This document shows positions 35,973 to 48,580 of a stretch of DNA of 64,000 nt, piece after piece. The stretch's first letter is position 1, and each line of letters begins with the position of its first letter. Made by a program: the position numbers and the translations under genes. Source of the stretch: Diplosphaera chodatii (taxonomy: Eukaryota; Chlorophyta; Trebouxiophyceae; Prasiolales; Stichococcaceae). The notes beneath the pieces are model-generated. The model was not told the DNA's origin. It saw nothing but the letters and a program-made list of their open reading frames with translations, and did no database searches. The DNA lies in contig JAALGY010000062.1 in NCBI GenBank assembly GCA_032358165.1, positions 1,054,001 through 1,118,000 of the forward strand. Reading direction: 5' to 3'.

Positions 35973-38734
35973 ATGGCAGGCAGAGGATGCACGCTGCTAG
36001 TTGCAGCGGTGCTGCTCGGGGCAGCATGCTGCCAACTGGCTGACGCGTCCACGGGCACAGATCAACACCGTACCTTGGTTCTTGTTGCCGATGAGGCCAC
36101 TCGCCAGACGCATAGCAGGTACCTAGCAGCTGTCGCAGCGCTCGGCTCTGAGGTTGACGTCAGGCTAAGCAGCGACCCAAAGTTGCAGCTGCGGCACTGG
36201 GACGACCTGCTATACGAGACCGTCATCCTGCTGCACCCCGAAGCAAAAGGTTGGTACCAGCAGGAGTCAGCAGTGGCGATTTTATGCAATGGCGGCGCTG
36301 ATGCTGTGCATTTGCCATCATCAGCAGCACCTGCGACAATGTCTCATTGCATTGCTGTTTAAGTGCCGATGCAGACTTTGGGGGCGCAGTCGACGTGGGT
36401 GCTTTGCTGGAGTTTGTGGACGGAGGTGGCAACCTGCTGCTTGCGTTGGACTCTGGTGCATCTGACCAGGTACCTCCTTGGATCCTGGCGCCACTTGATG
36501 TTCCACAAGGTGCACATGCCCAGTCTGGTGGACACCCCGAGGGTAACGATAGCGCACACGTCGATCAGGTGCGGGAGCTGGCTTCTGAGCTAGGCGTGGA
36601 CGTGGAGCCCACTGGCACGGCGGTGATCGACCACTTCAGCCACGACCCGGCCGACCCGTCCCACGCCACAGTGGTGGCCGCCAGTTTTGTGGACTCCAAG
36701 GCCGTGTTCGGTGGCCGCTCGCCGGTGTGTGGCTGTGCGCTCTCGCTGTACACCACGTTGCAACACTTCTTGGCTTCGCTGTCAGCAGTGGCACGACTGT
36801 TGCTCACTTGCATGAAAAGGATGTGCTGCCATCTGCAGGCGCCGCTGCTGTACCGAGGTATTGGTCTGTCTGTGCCGCCAGAAAGCAGCCTGGTGAGCAC
36901 AATGCTGGCATGCTCCTGATGGCATGTGCACAGCCAGCCAATGCAATGGACAGCGCATGAGCAACATGAAGAAACAACGCTCTCTGACACCATGGCCACC
37001 CGACAGACGCGACAAGCTGCTGCATCCATTTGCAGACGTTTCCAGCACTGTGGGCCAGCAAGAATGCATATTCCGGCAGTTTGAGCGCACCAGTGCAAGA
37101 GAACCCAAACCTCACCGGCGAACAGGTGTGTTTTAGTTAAGCAGGTCAATGTGCATCAATGTGTTGTGGCCACAGCTGCGAGGCAATCCGTGCTGTGACA
37201 GCCTCTGACTGGCGATGCCCCCGCTGACCATGCGTGCAAGTGCAGGTGCGGCTTGCAGCACTCTCGCAGCCACGGTCGGGGAGTCGGGTCGCCATAGTGG
37301 GCTCCACCTGGGCGTTGAGTGATGCGGCATTCACAGCGACCATCCAACAGGGGTCTGGGTGAGCATCATGTCGAGTTATCCATGAGCTAGTCAGCACTCT
37401 AGTCAGAGCAGCCAGCAAGTGGCACTGGAGAACCTCGCAAATGAACTCGCAACTTTCGAAGCGGTGAACGACCCATGCTGTGGTGTTTGCTGTCAAATCT
37501 GTTGCAAGAGAACGCTGGCAGCACATGGAGCGTGAGCCCTTGGCTGGCGCTCTCCTTCATGCGCCCGTCAACAGCTCCTGTGCTGTGACACACCACCATC
37601 GCTACATGCCATCATGCACACCGTCGGCATAGCCTGTGTCTGCTGTGCAGGGCATACCGCAGGGTACCTTGCAGGACATGGGTTGTCATCATCACAACCT
37701 GGCTCCCAATGCAGCTCATGCATGTGTGACGCATGCACTGCAGGTCGGCGCCCGCCGGCAATGAGGAGTTTGCAGGCTCCGTCACACGGTGGCTGCTGCA
37801 CAAGCGGGGCGTCCTCAGGGTACGCTGCGCCGAGCCTTGTATTGTGCCACTGTTTGCACACCAGCCAGGAGAAGGACCATCCTGGCAATCACCCGTTGAT
37901 ACATGCCGCTGCGTCCTGAGGCATGCGCCGCGCATCGCAGTTTGGCGAGCTGCGGCACCATCACCCGGGGAGCGCTGAGGAGCCGGCCACATACCGCATC
38001 AAGGACGATGCGGAGTTCGAGGTGCATGTGCAGGAGCTGGTGGACGGCTCCTGGCAGCCGTACAGGTCCGCTGCAGCCTCTGACCATTCACGGCACAAGG
38101 CGTGACGGGTCGGAGACACTGCTCGATGGTTCATACTGAAGCCAATTGCAGATGCAGTTGGCCATTGTGCACAGGGCTGACGACGTTCAGATGGAGTTTG
38201 TGATGCTGGACCCCCACATCCGTGCCACACTCCAGCATGACAACCAGGTCCGAATTTACAAGTATATGGCCGAGAGTTGATTATGTCTGTGGAGCTTTCT
38301 GTTACTTTTGCTGTGTCTGCACCAAGGCCTGTACCCAGCAAGCCGTCAGTGCTTGAGCTGGGCACTGCAGGGCAACTTCTCCACGAAGTTCAAGGTGCCA
38401 GACGTGTATGGCGTCTTCAAATTCGTGATCCAGTACTCCGAGCCGGGGTACAATCACATCGAGCTGTCGAAGCAGATTCCGGTGCGTAGAGACTCGAAAT
38501 GTTGCGGCTGCGCTGGGCTTGCCATGGCTGTGCCGAGGCTATGTGCTACTTGTAGCTGACGAATTCGAGCGAAGTCATGCTACAAGTACTGCTGTCAATG
38601 TCGTGCAGGTGCGGCCATTCAAGCACAACGAGTTCGACCGCTTCCTGGTGCCGGCATACCCCTACTACACAGCGGCAGCCACCACGATGCTGGGCTTTGC
38701 GCTGCTCACAATATTTTTCCTGTACTCAAGCTGA
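35973..38734 (+). CDS. OST48: Oligosaccharyltransferase 48-kDa subunit
   Basis: This ER membrane subunit (DDOST/WBP1) helps the oligosaccharyltransferase complex N-glycosylate proteins. Exons: 35973-36249, 36375-36469, 36569-36724, 36839-36892, one near 37183, then 37246-37358, 37744-37819, 37941-38065, 38175-38247, 38371-38481, 38609-38734. A signal peptide (LLVAAVLLGAACCQL) precedes the lumenal domain. Family runs are visible: DFGGAVDVGALLEFVDGGGN, GTAVIDHFSHD, PLLYRGIGLSV, GNEEFAGSVTRWLLHKRGVL, ADDVQMEFVMLDPHIRATL, KVPDVYGVFKFVIQY and PFKHNEFDRFLVPAYPYY. A single membrane helix (AATTMLGFALLTIFFLYS) ends it. All phases match except around the short exon at 37183 (AIRAVTAS), which has no usable donor; see findings. 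Confidence 0.88.
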
Positions 38735-38963
38735 CACTGACGTTCGGCAGTGCCAGCAGCAACAACAACAGCATGGACTGGTAGCCGCGGCTAGATTGAT
38801 ACATGTGGGAGTGTGGGGTTTGACATGTTGGATGCTGAGCCAGCTTTCGGATGGAAGTGCATCTGTGCTTGAGATGCCTTTGCAATTGCAACAAGCGCAT
38901 TCACCCAACGGCGTCAAGCAACTGGACAACCTGCTATCCTGCCAAACCAATACGCACACCGCT

Positions 38964-41328
38964 TCATTTGTGCTTCGCCAGGATCATGTCGTCGGTTGTA
39001 AAGTCGGCCTCCTTCCTGTATGTGCCACGGCCGAAGTCCTTCTCGTAGGAGTCCCGCAGCCCGTCCACAAGGCCAAACTCTGGTTGCCAGCCCAGCTCTT
39101 GCTGCGCCTGCACAGCAGACATACACGCCAACCTTGTACAATGAAGATTGGAAGGACAGCTAAACTTCACGTATGCTCATACCAGTATTCGCATGCAGTG
39201 CATCCGCTTACGGTACCTTGTGGATCGAAGCAAAGAAGTGCTGGTCGCGCATGGGGAACGCCTTTGAGCCCTTAGGGAAGTCAAAGTCCTTGGGGTTGAA
39301 GTGCACCAGCTCTGGCTCTGGGAAGCCTCCCGCCTTGGCGCATGCCTTGGCAATGCCATCGAAGGTCACATACCTGCACGTGTCAATAGGTTGTTGACTT
39401 TCTAGAGCACAGTTCTCACACTTAAGGTGTTGGACAGGTACCGATGACGAACACTGCTGGACCAGGACATCACTCGGCAATTGTTACGCAATCATGCAAA
39501 GCAACAATGTGGTGAAGCAAGTGGCTTGATATAATCGAAGACATCGCACCTCTCGCCAGAAATGTTGTAAATCTGGCCGCGTGCCTTCTCGTTGCCGAGC
39601 ATCATCTTGAAGGCAACCGCCAGATCCTTCACGTGGCCCAGCTGTGTCACCTGCCAATGAACATCAGGTGCAAAACTGAAGCTGCGGAGTCTGACCTGTC
39701 ACAGTATGCGCAAGCATGGTCACCCCCAGCGGGAGTTGACTGCGTAAGCAAACGAAGCCTGGCCAGCAGGCCCCACCTGCTGGCCCGAGTTGGGGATGGG
39801 GATGGGGCGCCCCTCGGCCAGGCGCTGGAAGAACCACTCCTCCACCGGGTTGTAGTTCAGCGGGCCGTAGATGTACACGGGGCGCACCGACGTCCAGTTC
39901 AGGCCGCGCGACTGCAGCAGGTCCTCCGTGTTGAGCTTGCCCTGTTGCAGGCGAACAGCAGTCAAGGCCTGTGTCTGTCGCCGCAGTGTCCCCGCCCTAC
40001 ATCCAACTCCTCCTCACAGCGGGCACGGTGGGCGGAGTCCCCAAGCATACTGCGTGTTGCTCCACTGCATCTCTCCAGAGGCGGTCCTTCACCTTGTGCC
40101 GGCTGTTGGGGTCTGTGGCGTCGGTCTCCATGTGCGGCATCTGGTCCGACTTCAGGTACACGCCCGCGGAGGAGCAGAAGATGTACTGCTCCACGTCGCC
40201 GACGGCCGCCAGGATGGGCTCCGTGTCCGCCGCCTCCCGACCGTTCATGTCATAGATCACTGCAGCAGTTGTCGTGCATGGTCTCCAGGTGTAAGGTGTG
40301 AGACTGCAGACCTGCGTCAAGCACATGGTTTGAGGTGAGCACCTCTGACATGAAGTGCGTGTCACACACCGTCAAACTTCTTGCCGGCAACCGCCTCCTT
40401 GACGGCATCGGCGTCCTTCCTGTCCGCCTTCGCGTGCTTCACCTGCAACGCAATACTGTCATTCTTGTAGGGACGAGTGGGTTCCTGATTCCCGGGGGCC
40501 ACCCTGCATTACATTGTGTCGTCAAGCTTTCAATGGCTAGCAAGCTCCCTGCCTATCGACGAGCCACACGCACCGCGTTCTTGTACTCGGCATACGAGGA
40601 GTCAGTGTCATCCGGGATCTGGGATGTGATCGGCGCCTTGCCACGAGTGAGCAGCGTCACTTCATTGCCGTCCTCAATCAGCTGCCGAGCCAGGTATGCG
40701 CCAATGAAGCGCGTGCCACCTGATCCAAAGGAGGCAGCAATGCTTTTCAAAGTGATTACAACACGTGGATGCATGCGATGGCCGAGTCTGGCTGCACTGA
40801 GTCAGTAGCCGTGCCATGGCGCTGAACTACCATGCTGCCTGCTGCCCTGGCAGTTCGGCACTGCGATGCTCGTGAAGAGGCTCAACTAGCTGGATTGCGT
40901 GGACTGTCATTGACATGGGTTCGCGTGCCGCTGTGCCTCACCCAGCATGAGGATGTTCTTGCCGGAAGCGGCCACTGTCACAGCTGTTTGCCTCTGTGCA
41001 CGCACTGCTTCCTGTGATGATCAGCAAACAGATTTCCCTCGAAGCCCTCTTCCTCGTTTCATGCCCAAGGTATAGACCAATTCGGGTGCAGGTATATGGC
41101 GGAGCCTGTCAGACTGGCAGCCGTATGGTTGGATGACATGCAGATGTGATCAGCGGCGCACGCCGAAAGATCGCCGTGTGAAAATAACACGTGTCTTCAG
41201 CAAGACAACTGAATTCCGCTCACCCGCCGCTGCGCGCGCAGAGGCGCTGAGTTGCCGCTGAAGGCCTTCCTGAACAGCGGGGCTGCCGCCGTGCTGGGGG
41301 CCTGCGCGTGCATCATGCAGGTCGCCAT
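38964..41328 (-). CDS. CSP41B: Plastid stem-loop RNA-binding protein CSP41B
   Basis: Nine in-phase exons (41224-41328, 40942-40993, 40574-40719, 40370-40442, 40093-40259, 39777-39941, 39550-39650, 39217-39373, 38964-39107) encode 369 residues; land-plant CSP41B has about 378. The N-terminus is a Ala/Ser/Arg-rich chloroplast transit peptide. The body is an atypical short-chain dehydrogenase: ILMLGGTRFIGAYLARQL, TRGKAPI, YDMNGREAADTEPIL, FCSSAGVYLKSDQMPH, VRPVYIYGPLNYNPVEEWFF, PIPIPNSGQQVTQLGHVKDL, NISGERYVTFDGIA and FPMRDQHFFASI. CSP41 proteins bind and stabilise plastid mRNAs and rRNA precursors. It is head-to-head, 207 bp apart, with another plastid-RNA type gene. Confidence 0.93.
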
Positions 41329-41535
41329 GGCTTGCTGAGATGCAAGCACGAGTCAGAAAGCTTGGATCAGTGCAAAGGTCGCTGCGTTTCTGCGGGATTG
41401 GTCTGCTGAAACCGAGTCAATCATCCACAGACTGCCAGATGAGCATGACGTGTCACTAGTTGGACATGTCACCAACTTTTGAGCGCAGGTGCGCGGCATT
41501 TTGGATTGTGCACGCGTCAGCAAGACATACGCAGG

Positions 41536-44500
41536 ATGCTTCTGCAGCATTCACAAGTGCCCTCACGACCTCTGAGGGACGACCTGGCCAGCTTGAGAGA
41601 AGCGTTTCGACATGAAGCACCCAGACAACGTGCAAACCAACTACAGAGCGGTCTTACGGCTGTAAACAGCAGCAGACCACAACAGACAGGGCTGCAAACG
41701 TCCTCGCCCAGGCGGTCGACCCAGGTCGACGCAGCCATCTCACTCCGATGGCAGGGCGGCAGTGACGGCGCACAGGAGCAATGGCAGCGGCCAGCCGCGT
41801 CGACGTCTGCGGCATCCAGACAGCTGCAGAGGGACCCGCTGAAGCCCGCAGAACGGCCCCTCAAAATCAACCTGGACCTCCTGCATGTGCGCTTGCCGCA
41901 CGCATGTGCACGGACGCTGACAAGACATCGAAAGATGAATCGGTGCTATCCACATCGCATCATCACCACCACAGTGAGTGCAGCCTCGACCTTTTCAAAC
42001 GCAATTCAAATGCATGCAGTACCGCGCCCGCATCGAGCGGCAGAAAGCAATGAGGTACGGCAGCCCGAAGGAGCGGGCGGCCTCCATTGCCAAGGCGGAG
42101 GAGCTGCTGCGGCAGTGCCTGGAGAAGGACCCATGCGACGGGCGGGCGTACGTCAGCCTGGGCCGCATCTACGTCATGCAGCAGCGCTTCCAGGAGGCCA
42201 AGGACCTGTACAAGGAGGGCACCCGGCTGACAGGTGCCCCACTCACAGACCGCTGCTGGTCTCGGTGGCTCAGTTGCAGCCTATGGCTCGTGCTGCAAGA
42301 CCACGCCCGGCACAGCCTGATGTCGCAGATTGCCACATGCAGAGAGCAAAAACGCATACATCTGGGCGGCGTGGGCGTACCTAGAGGGCAAGCAGGGCGA
42401 TGTCAAGGCGGCTCGCACCCTGTATGACGCTGCGACGGTAGCAGACGCAGAGCACGCAGCCGCATGGCATGGTTGGGGCCTGCTGGAGAAGCGCGCAGGC
42501 AACATCGTGCGTGCGCGCGACCTGTGGATGAAGGTGCGGCGCATGCCACTGCGCAGGCCTGCCTAGTTCCATCTTTGTAGTCCTCCATGTGCACCCTGTA
42601 CAGCACTGAGGTAGTTTACACAATGGCTGCAGGGCATCAGGCGGACACAAAACAACCCCAACCCCTACCTCTTCCAGTCGGTGGCGCAGCTCGCGGCCGA
42701 CATGGGCCTCACCGACGAGGCGCGGAAGTGGTTCCAGCGGGGCACCAGCACCTTCATGGTGTGCAGGATCACCATCGTTGCAGCCTGTGTCGCCCGGACG
42801 GCGCCAGCTGCTCTGTGCACGCAGTGACACCAGGCGCTGGGTATGCTGCCTTCCCACCGTGTGTGCGGTTCCCGCTGCAGGGCCAGGCGAGCCATGCGCT
42901 GTGGGTGTCGTGGGCGCTGATGGAGGCGCAGCAGGGGGATGCCACGGCGGTGCGCTACCTGTTCAAGCGCGGCCTGGACGTCGGCCCGCGCTCCAGGTCA
43001 GGGGCGCTTGAAGCGCGTGGTGTGCAGGTCGCCCCTGCAGGGTACCTGCAGCGTAAGCAGGACCCCTGCACGGGAACTCTCCTGTGTAGCTGTGCGTGGG
43101 TAGGTGGGCGCCCAGTGCAGCTGCTGGAAACGTGCTGATGTGCTGCTTGTGAGCTCCATCAGGTACCTGCACCTGGCATGGGCGATGTGGGAGAAGCAGA
43201 ATGGCAATCTCAACAATGCCCGCACGCTGCTGGACCGCGGGCAGCGCCTCAACCCCCGCGACGCCCCAATTCTCCAGGTCCACTTTCGGTACCTGAGAAG
43301 CATGGCACCAGGGCATGACCACCACCATACAAGCACGTCAGAGTCAAAACCCTGGCATCTCTGGCGTGCTCATGCCACCGATTCAGTCTAAACTGGGACC
43401 ATTCCAGGCAAATGCACTGCTGGAAGAGGAGGCCGGCAACGTCGATGCGGCGCGCAAGCTTTTCCAGCGGGGCGTCAAGGCCGACCCCAGGGCCCTCCAT
43501 GTCTGGCAGGTGGGTGTACGGCGCTAGATCGCAGCATTGGTCCCAAATGCGCGATGGCAGCTTCTGTTCTAGTGGCGCTCTCTCGCTGCACCCCCACGCA
43601 TGCTGTTGAGCAGTCGTCACACAAAAACTATGCACAGGCATGGGGCGTCATGGAATTTCGGCGAGGCAACATCAGCAGGGCTCGTGAGCTGTTCCAGGAG
43701 GGCGTCTGGGCAGACCCCGACAACCGTGATGTTGCGTACGTGTGGCAGGTGCGTCCGCCGCGCCAAGGCATGGCAGCAACATTGCAACCTACATGTGCTG
43801 AGCAGCTTTGCTGTGCTGTATGCTGTATGCTGTATGCTGTATGCTGCCACCTCATGCACAACGCCGAAACCAACTCAACATTCTCAACGATGCACGGTGC
43901 ATGTCTGACATGACAGGCGTGGGGTGTGCTCGAGAGCCAAGCGGGCAACTACCAGCTCGCGCGGCGGCTGTTCCGCTGTGCAGTCAAAGCGTTCCCCCAG
44001 TCCGAGCCCAGCTGGAAGGTGCAGCTGTTTTGATTTGCTGTGCTCTATCTTGACTGCCCTGCCGAAATGCAGTCCCATTATGGACATGCACTGCCAAGCA
44101 TCCCAAGACCGAGGTCCCACAGCGACACTTGGCAATCATATGCACAGGCGTGGGCGCAGATGGAGGAGGACCTGGGCTTCCTGCAGCGGGCCGACGACCT
44201 GCGCCGGTACAGCATCGAGGAGCAGCAGGAGGTGTGTGCACTCGCAGTTGACTGCTCTGCTCCAAACTGCCCCCATGATGCGCTCCATAGCGACGTTGTT
44301 GTCCGCATGCAATTGCGCTACAAGTGCAAACTGCTCTGGACGACCTGGCTGTCTTGCCTGAGCTGTGCCTGCCCGCTGCAGGTGGTCGCGCCCCGCAGCT
44401 TTGCAGAGCCCAGCGAGGTGCTGGAGCTGGAGCCCATCCTGCAGCAGGTCTCCAACTGGTTCCAGCGGTTTGAGGCGGCTCGGTCGCCGGCGCGCCCCAG

Positions 44501-45011
44501 TGGGTCCCTTGCCCCACTCATCGCACCGCCAGCTCGGTTGCTGCAGCATGTGCGCGCCATTCTCAGTGATACATGCCAAAAGCAGTGTCGGGATGGTCGC
44601 GATGGCACGCTTGATGCTGAAATTGTGCCTGTGCACCCAGGTCGCCGCACAGCTGGCGATGCAGGCCAGAGCGCGCCCAGCTGGCTGGCGCCAGACGGCA
44701 GCAAGCTTGTGCGGCCGCAAAGCAACCAGAGCCGGGGCCCGGCCTACCCAGCAGCGGCAGCTCAGGCAGCTGCCGCCAGAACATCTGCTGCAGATGCACA
44801 GAACAGAGAGCCGTCAGGCAGCAGCCCTGCCGATGCCAGCACGTCTGACAGCAGCGAGGAGGACAGCTATGATGACAGGAGCGACGGCCAGCGGGCAAGT
44901 GGCCTCCGCTCGGTGCTCAGCGCCGAGGAGATGGCCGACATGCAGAGCATGGCCGACGACTCGGATCTGGACCTGCCAGAAGTCAGGCTACCCCGCCGGC
45001 CGCAGCAATGA
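41536..45011 (+). CDS. HCF107/MBB1-like HAT-repeat protein
   Basis: Eleven in-phase exons (41536-41886, 42020-42233, 42343-42533, 42633-42758, 42881-42996, 43163-43277, 43408-43509, 43638-43748, 43917-44018, 44148-44231, 44382-45011) encode about 713 residues. Near-identical helical pairs of 34-37 residues repeat about ten times (for example AYIWAAWAYLEGKQGDVKAA, AWGVMEFRRGNISRARELF, AWGVLESQAGNYQLARRLF). One exon often equals one repeat. This is the HAT/half-TPR solenoid of HCF107 and MBB1, which bind 5' ends of plastid psb transcripts, protect them and aid translation. The first ~115 residues are Arg/Ser/Gln-rich and plausibly include a transit peptide, though not a textbook one. The last ~150 are disordered and acidic. 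Confidence 0.85.
43811..43847 (+). repeat. 7-bp tandem repeat in intron
   Basis: About five copies of a seven-base unit (CTGTATG) sit in the intron between the eighth and ninth exons of the HAT-repeat gene. It is intronic with no evident function. Confidence 0.7.
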
Positions 45012-45459
45012 GATCCACAAAGCCCGCTGGCGCCAGCCTGGGCCATACTAGGCGTGCTCAGTGCAGTTTGTGTCGCGGTCATTGGGTGGTATACACCTGG
45101 TGTTGGCGACGCTGCTTCATGATTATTGCAGTATTGCCAACTGTTGCAGTGGCACGTGTGCGCTTGGAACATGTACGGCGTATGCTGTTATTATGTTGGC
45201 AGTCCATGCTTTGATCACGTTGAGGTGTCGTGCCCGCACAACACCCTGCCACACTCGCAGCGGTGCTGTCTCCACCCCTGATCGGGGTTGCCGATGGGGC
45301 AGTTCCCATTCGTCAGATAGGCTGCCGCTGTGGCCGCGGACTGAGGGTCAGCTGCAGGCTGAGTCAGCATGCCAACACACGAGCACAGCAAGTAAAGCAC
45401 CGCAACCATGCACACGGTGCTGCATTGTGAGACAATCTATTGCGAAATTGCAGCTTGCC
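45012..45459. promoter_or_regulatory. Region upstream of acyl-CoA oxidase
   Basis: This 448-bp stretch follows the stop of the HAT-repeat gene and precedes the oxidase start on the same strand. The oxidase reading frame stays open upstream of its ATG for about 400 bp, but the protein there is Cys/Arg/His-rich and unlike the family, so I treat it as 5' UTR and promoter. Confidence 0.35.
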
Positions 45460-48207
45460 ATGGACTCGCATGCAGCAGCTGCGGGCCGCGTGGAGGCCCT
45501 GGCAAGGCACCTGCAGGTCAACCAGCTGAATGGCAGCCCACATGAGGAGGAGGCACAGACGTCCAGCAGCGTGCAAATGTCACCGTGCTCAAGCACAGTG
45601 CGGCGCACACTTCCCAGGTTCGACAGCAATGTGTTGGCGAACTACATCGACGACCTGAGGAGCATGAAGAACGAGGTCTATGAGCTCTTCAGGCAGCACC
45701 CGGAGCTGCTTCCCGCTGTGGGCGAGGGCATGACCAAAGAGGAGCACAGGGAGTTGTGTCGGCGGCACCTGCGCCTGGTGCTGGACGCGGGCTACAACCC
45801 CATGAGGTTCTTCGCCAGCGACTACAAGAAGTACTTCTACCTGGCGGAGCTGTACAGCCTCATCGACCTGTCCTCGATGGTCAAGATGGGCGTGCAGTAT
45901 AGCCTGTGGGGCGGCTCCGTCATCAACCTGGGCACTGAGCGGCACAGGGAGAAGTACTTTGACGATATTGACAGCTTCCGCCTGCCAGGGTGCTTTGCGA
46001 TGACTGAGCTGCGGCACGGGTCCAATGTGGCGGGGCTCCAGACCGAGGCGATGCTGGATGTGGCGACAGACGAGTGGGTGGTGCACACACCAGATGAAGG
46101 CGCCATCAAGTGGTGGATCGGGAATGCTGCGGAGGACGGCAGGGCAGCCACAGTGTTTGCGCGGCTGCGGGTGCCGGCGCCTGACGGCAGCGGCAGTGTG
46201 GACGACCATGGGGTCCACGCTTTCATAGTGCCGCTGCGTGACGCGTCAGGCCAGTGTCTGCCCGGTGTGGAGATCCGGGACTGCGGCTACAAGGTGGGCC
46301 TGAATGGCGTGGACAACGGCGCCATCCGCTTCACGCATGTGCGGGTCCCTCGGGAGAACCTGCTGGACCGCTTTGCCAGCGTGGACCGCGCTGGCCGTTA
46401 CAGCAGCCCGCTGCCATCCGCTGGCAAGCGCTTTGCCGCGACGCTGGGTGAGCTGACAGGCGGCCGTGTGGGCCTCACGGCTGGCTCCCTTGGCGTGCTG
46501 AAGGGCGCACTCACGATCGCGGTGCGGTACGGAGCGCAGCGACAGCAGTTCGGGCCGCCAGAGGCCGAGGAGATTGCTGTGCTGGACTACCAGAGCCTGC
46601 AGTGGCGGCTGATGCCAATGCTGGCGACAGCGTACGCCCTTCACTTTGCGAAGAACCAGCTGGTTGACATGTACTGCGAGATGAAGCGGTCCAAGGACGA
46701 GGACCTCATTGCCGACGTGCACTCCTTCTCTGCGGGGCTGAAATCCTACACGACATCATACACAGCGGAAGCGCTGAGCAAGTGCCGAGAAGCGTGCGGC
46801 GGGCATGGCTATGCAGCAGTGAATCGCCTTGGCGCGCTGCGCTCTGACCACGACATCTTCCAGACTTTCGAGGGCGACAACACGGTGCTGCTGCAGCAGG
46901 TGGCCGCGATGCTGCTCAAGCGGTACAAGGACTCGTTTGCGGGGGGCGGCGTGGCGGCCACGTGGACGTACCTGCGTCAGTGGGCGCTGGGGGCGCTGCC
47001 GCCTAACCCGCTGACCAGCCACGACACGGGGCCCCGCCACCTGCGCGACCCCGCCTTCCTCAAGCGCGCCCTGCGGTGAGCTGCCAGTGCTGCTTCTCAC
47101 AAGTGGCAGCATCATCAACCCCCCGTCTGACATCTGCCAGACGCAGTGCCTTTGTGCTGGGTGGTCAAGCTGTATCTGCTGCCGTCGCGAGCTTTGTCAG
47201 CCTCGTGGTTCAGCTGTTTCGGTCGTTGCAACAGATACCGTGTTGCGCGGCTGCTGCACACTGTGGCGCAGCGGCTGCGGAAGCACACGCGGCGGCTGGG
47301 CGCCTTCCACGCCTGGAACAAGTGCCTCAACCACCTGCTGGCCCTGGCTCGTGCACATCAGGTGCGGCCGCCCAGCCTGCTGAGACATACCGAATCGTAC
47401 ATTTCGGCATCGCATCGTCACATGCTAGTCCGATGCATGCATCAGTCTCCTCCGTCCTGCTTGTACTCACGATACTGGTAGTTTTGCGTTTTCATGACGG
47501 CACACCATGTGCTTGGTCCGCAGGAGTCCGTGATGCTGGACGCGTTTTACGCGGGCGTCACCAGCTGCGTCGACCCTGACTGCCGCAAGTCTCTCAAGGT
47601 ATGTGCAGGCGGTCAGCTTGGTAGAGTTGCATGGGCAACAGGGGGCGCACATGCTCCCAGGACTATAGTGCGATTCACTCTTTGAGAGGTCTCAACCAAA
47701 ACACATCCTCCTCACTACCTGGAGAACCACACTGACCTGGTTTGAGGTTATGCGCAGGCGATGGCGGACCTGTTTGCACTCAAGTGCATATATGAGGAGG
47801 CGCTGTTCCGGAATGACGAGTATGTGTCGCCTGAGAAGGCGACGGCGATTGCCCGCATGATTGAAGAGCTCTGCCTGGAGGTGCACCCGTTTGCAGTGCG
47901 GCAAGATGCCCACTCTGGTTGTTGCTGTGCATTGACGTGTTAAGTGTACAAGCTGTGAGTGTGCTTGCCCTGCCCTGGGGATCCCACAACTGTTAATACT
48001 CATGCCCCCACCAAGCAGATGTCGATAGACATCAGAACTGATGTGCTACTGCACTTGCCGCAGGTGCGCGGTGTGGCGGTGCCACTGTGCGCGGCGTTTG
48101 CGATCCCGGACCACATCCTGCGCGCGCCAATCGGCCTGGCCACTGGGCACGAGGACCAGTACGGCGCGTACCTTGCCGCCATCGGCTGGGGGCCCTTCAG
48201 CGGATGA
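45460..48207 (+). CDS. ACX2: Peroxisomal acyl-CoA oxidase, ACX2 type
   Basis: Five in-phase exons (45460-47075, 47235-47361, 47524-47598, 47758-47880, 48064-48207) give 694 residues; plant ACX2 has about 692. The enzyme carries FAD and oxidises long-chain acyl-CoA to trans-2-enoyl-CoA with H2O2 release, the first step of peroxisomal β-oxidation. Residues 10-18 read RVEALARHL, an exact PTS2 signal (R-[LIV]-x5-H-L), as in plant ACX2/ACX3. There is no PTS1 at the C-terminus. Landmarks: [114 protein letters not shown] and [13 protein letters not shown]. The 1,616-bp first exon is far longer than any neighbour's. Confidence 0.95.
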
Positions 48208-48580
48208 GGAGGGTGATGCCCGGCAGTGCAGCGCCTAAGGCGGCGCCTATGCGCAGGGTGCTGGGCAGACGCCTGCTTGCAAACAAGTAGGTTGCTGCGA
48301 TTTTGATTGCTATTGGGACAAGTACATTTTCTTGAAGTATGCCGGCTTAGGAGGGCACCCCGAGTGACAAGTATCAGAGCAGTCATTGCTCAATACAGCA
48401 TTGTTAGGTCTGTTGGGTTCAGGATGGTTCAGGGTCAGCAGGCAGATTCAGGTTCAGGGGCTACAGTAGTGTGTTGACCTGCGTATACAGTAGGGACGCA
48501 TATCACAATCGAGTTGAGGCAAGTATGTCAAACTGCCATTGTGCCGATGACTGCTCATCTGCTGGTCGGGCTAGGATGGG
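48208..48580. other. Convergent region ACX2 / EF-hand gene
   Basis: About 370 bp between two stop codons, expected to be 3' UTR of both genes. No other gene is recognised. Confidence 0.35.

Noticed and set aside
39633..40301. Plus-strand open frames of 150-220 codons
   Set aside because: Mirror image of CSP41B exons; Arg/Pro-rich with no recognisable domain.
44382..45011. Separate gene downstream of the HAT-repeat protein
   Set aside because: The frame continues from the last repeats without a stop, and a disordered acidic tail is common in this family; splitting it has no support.
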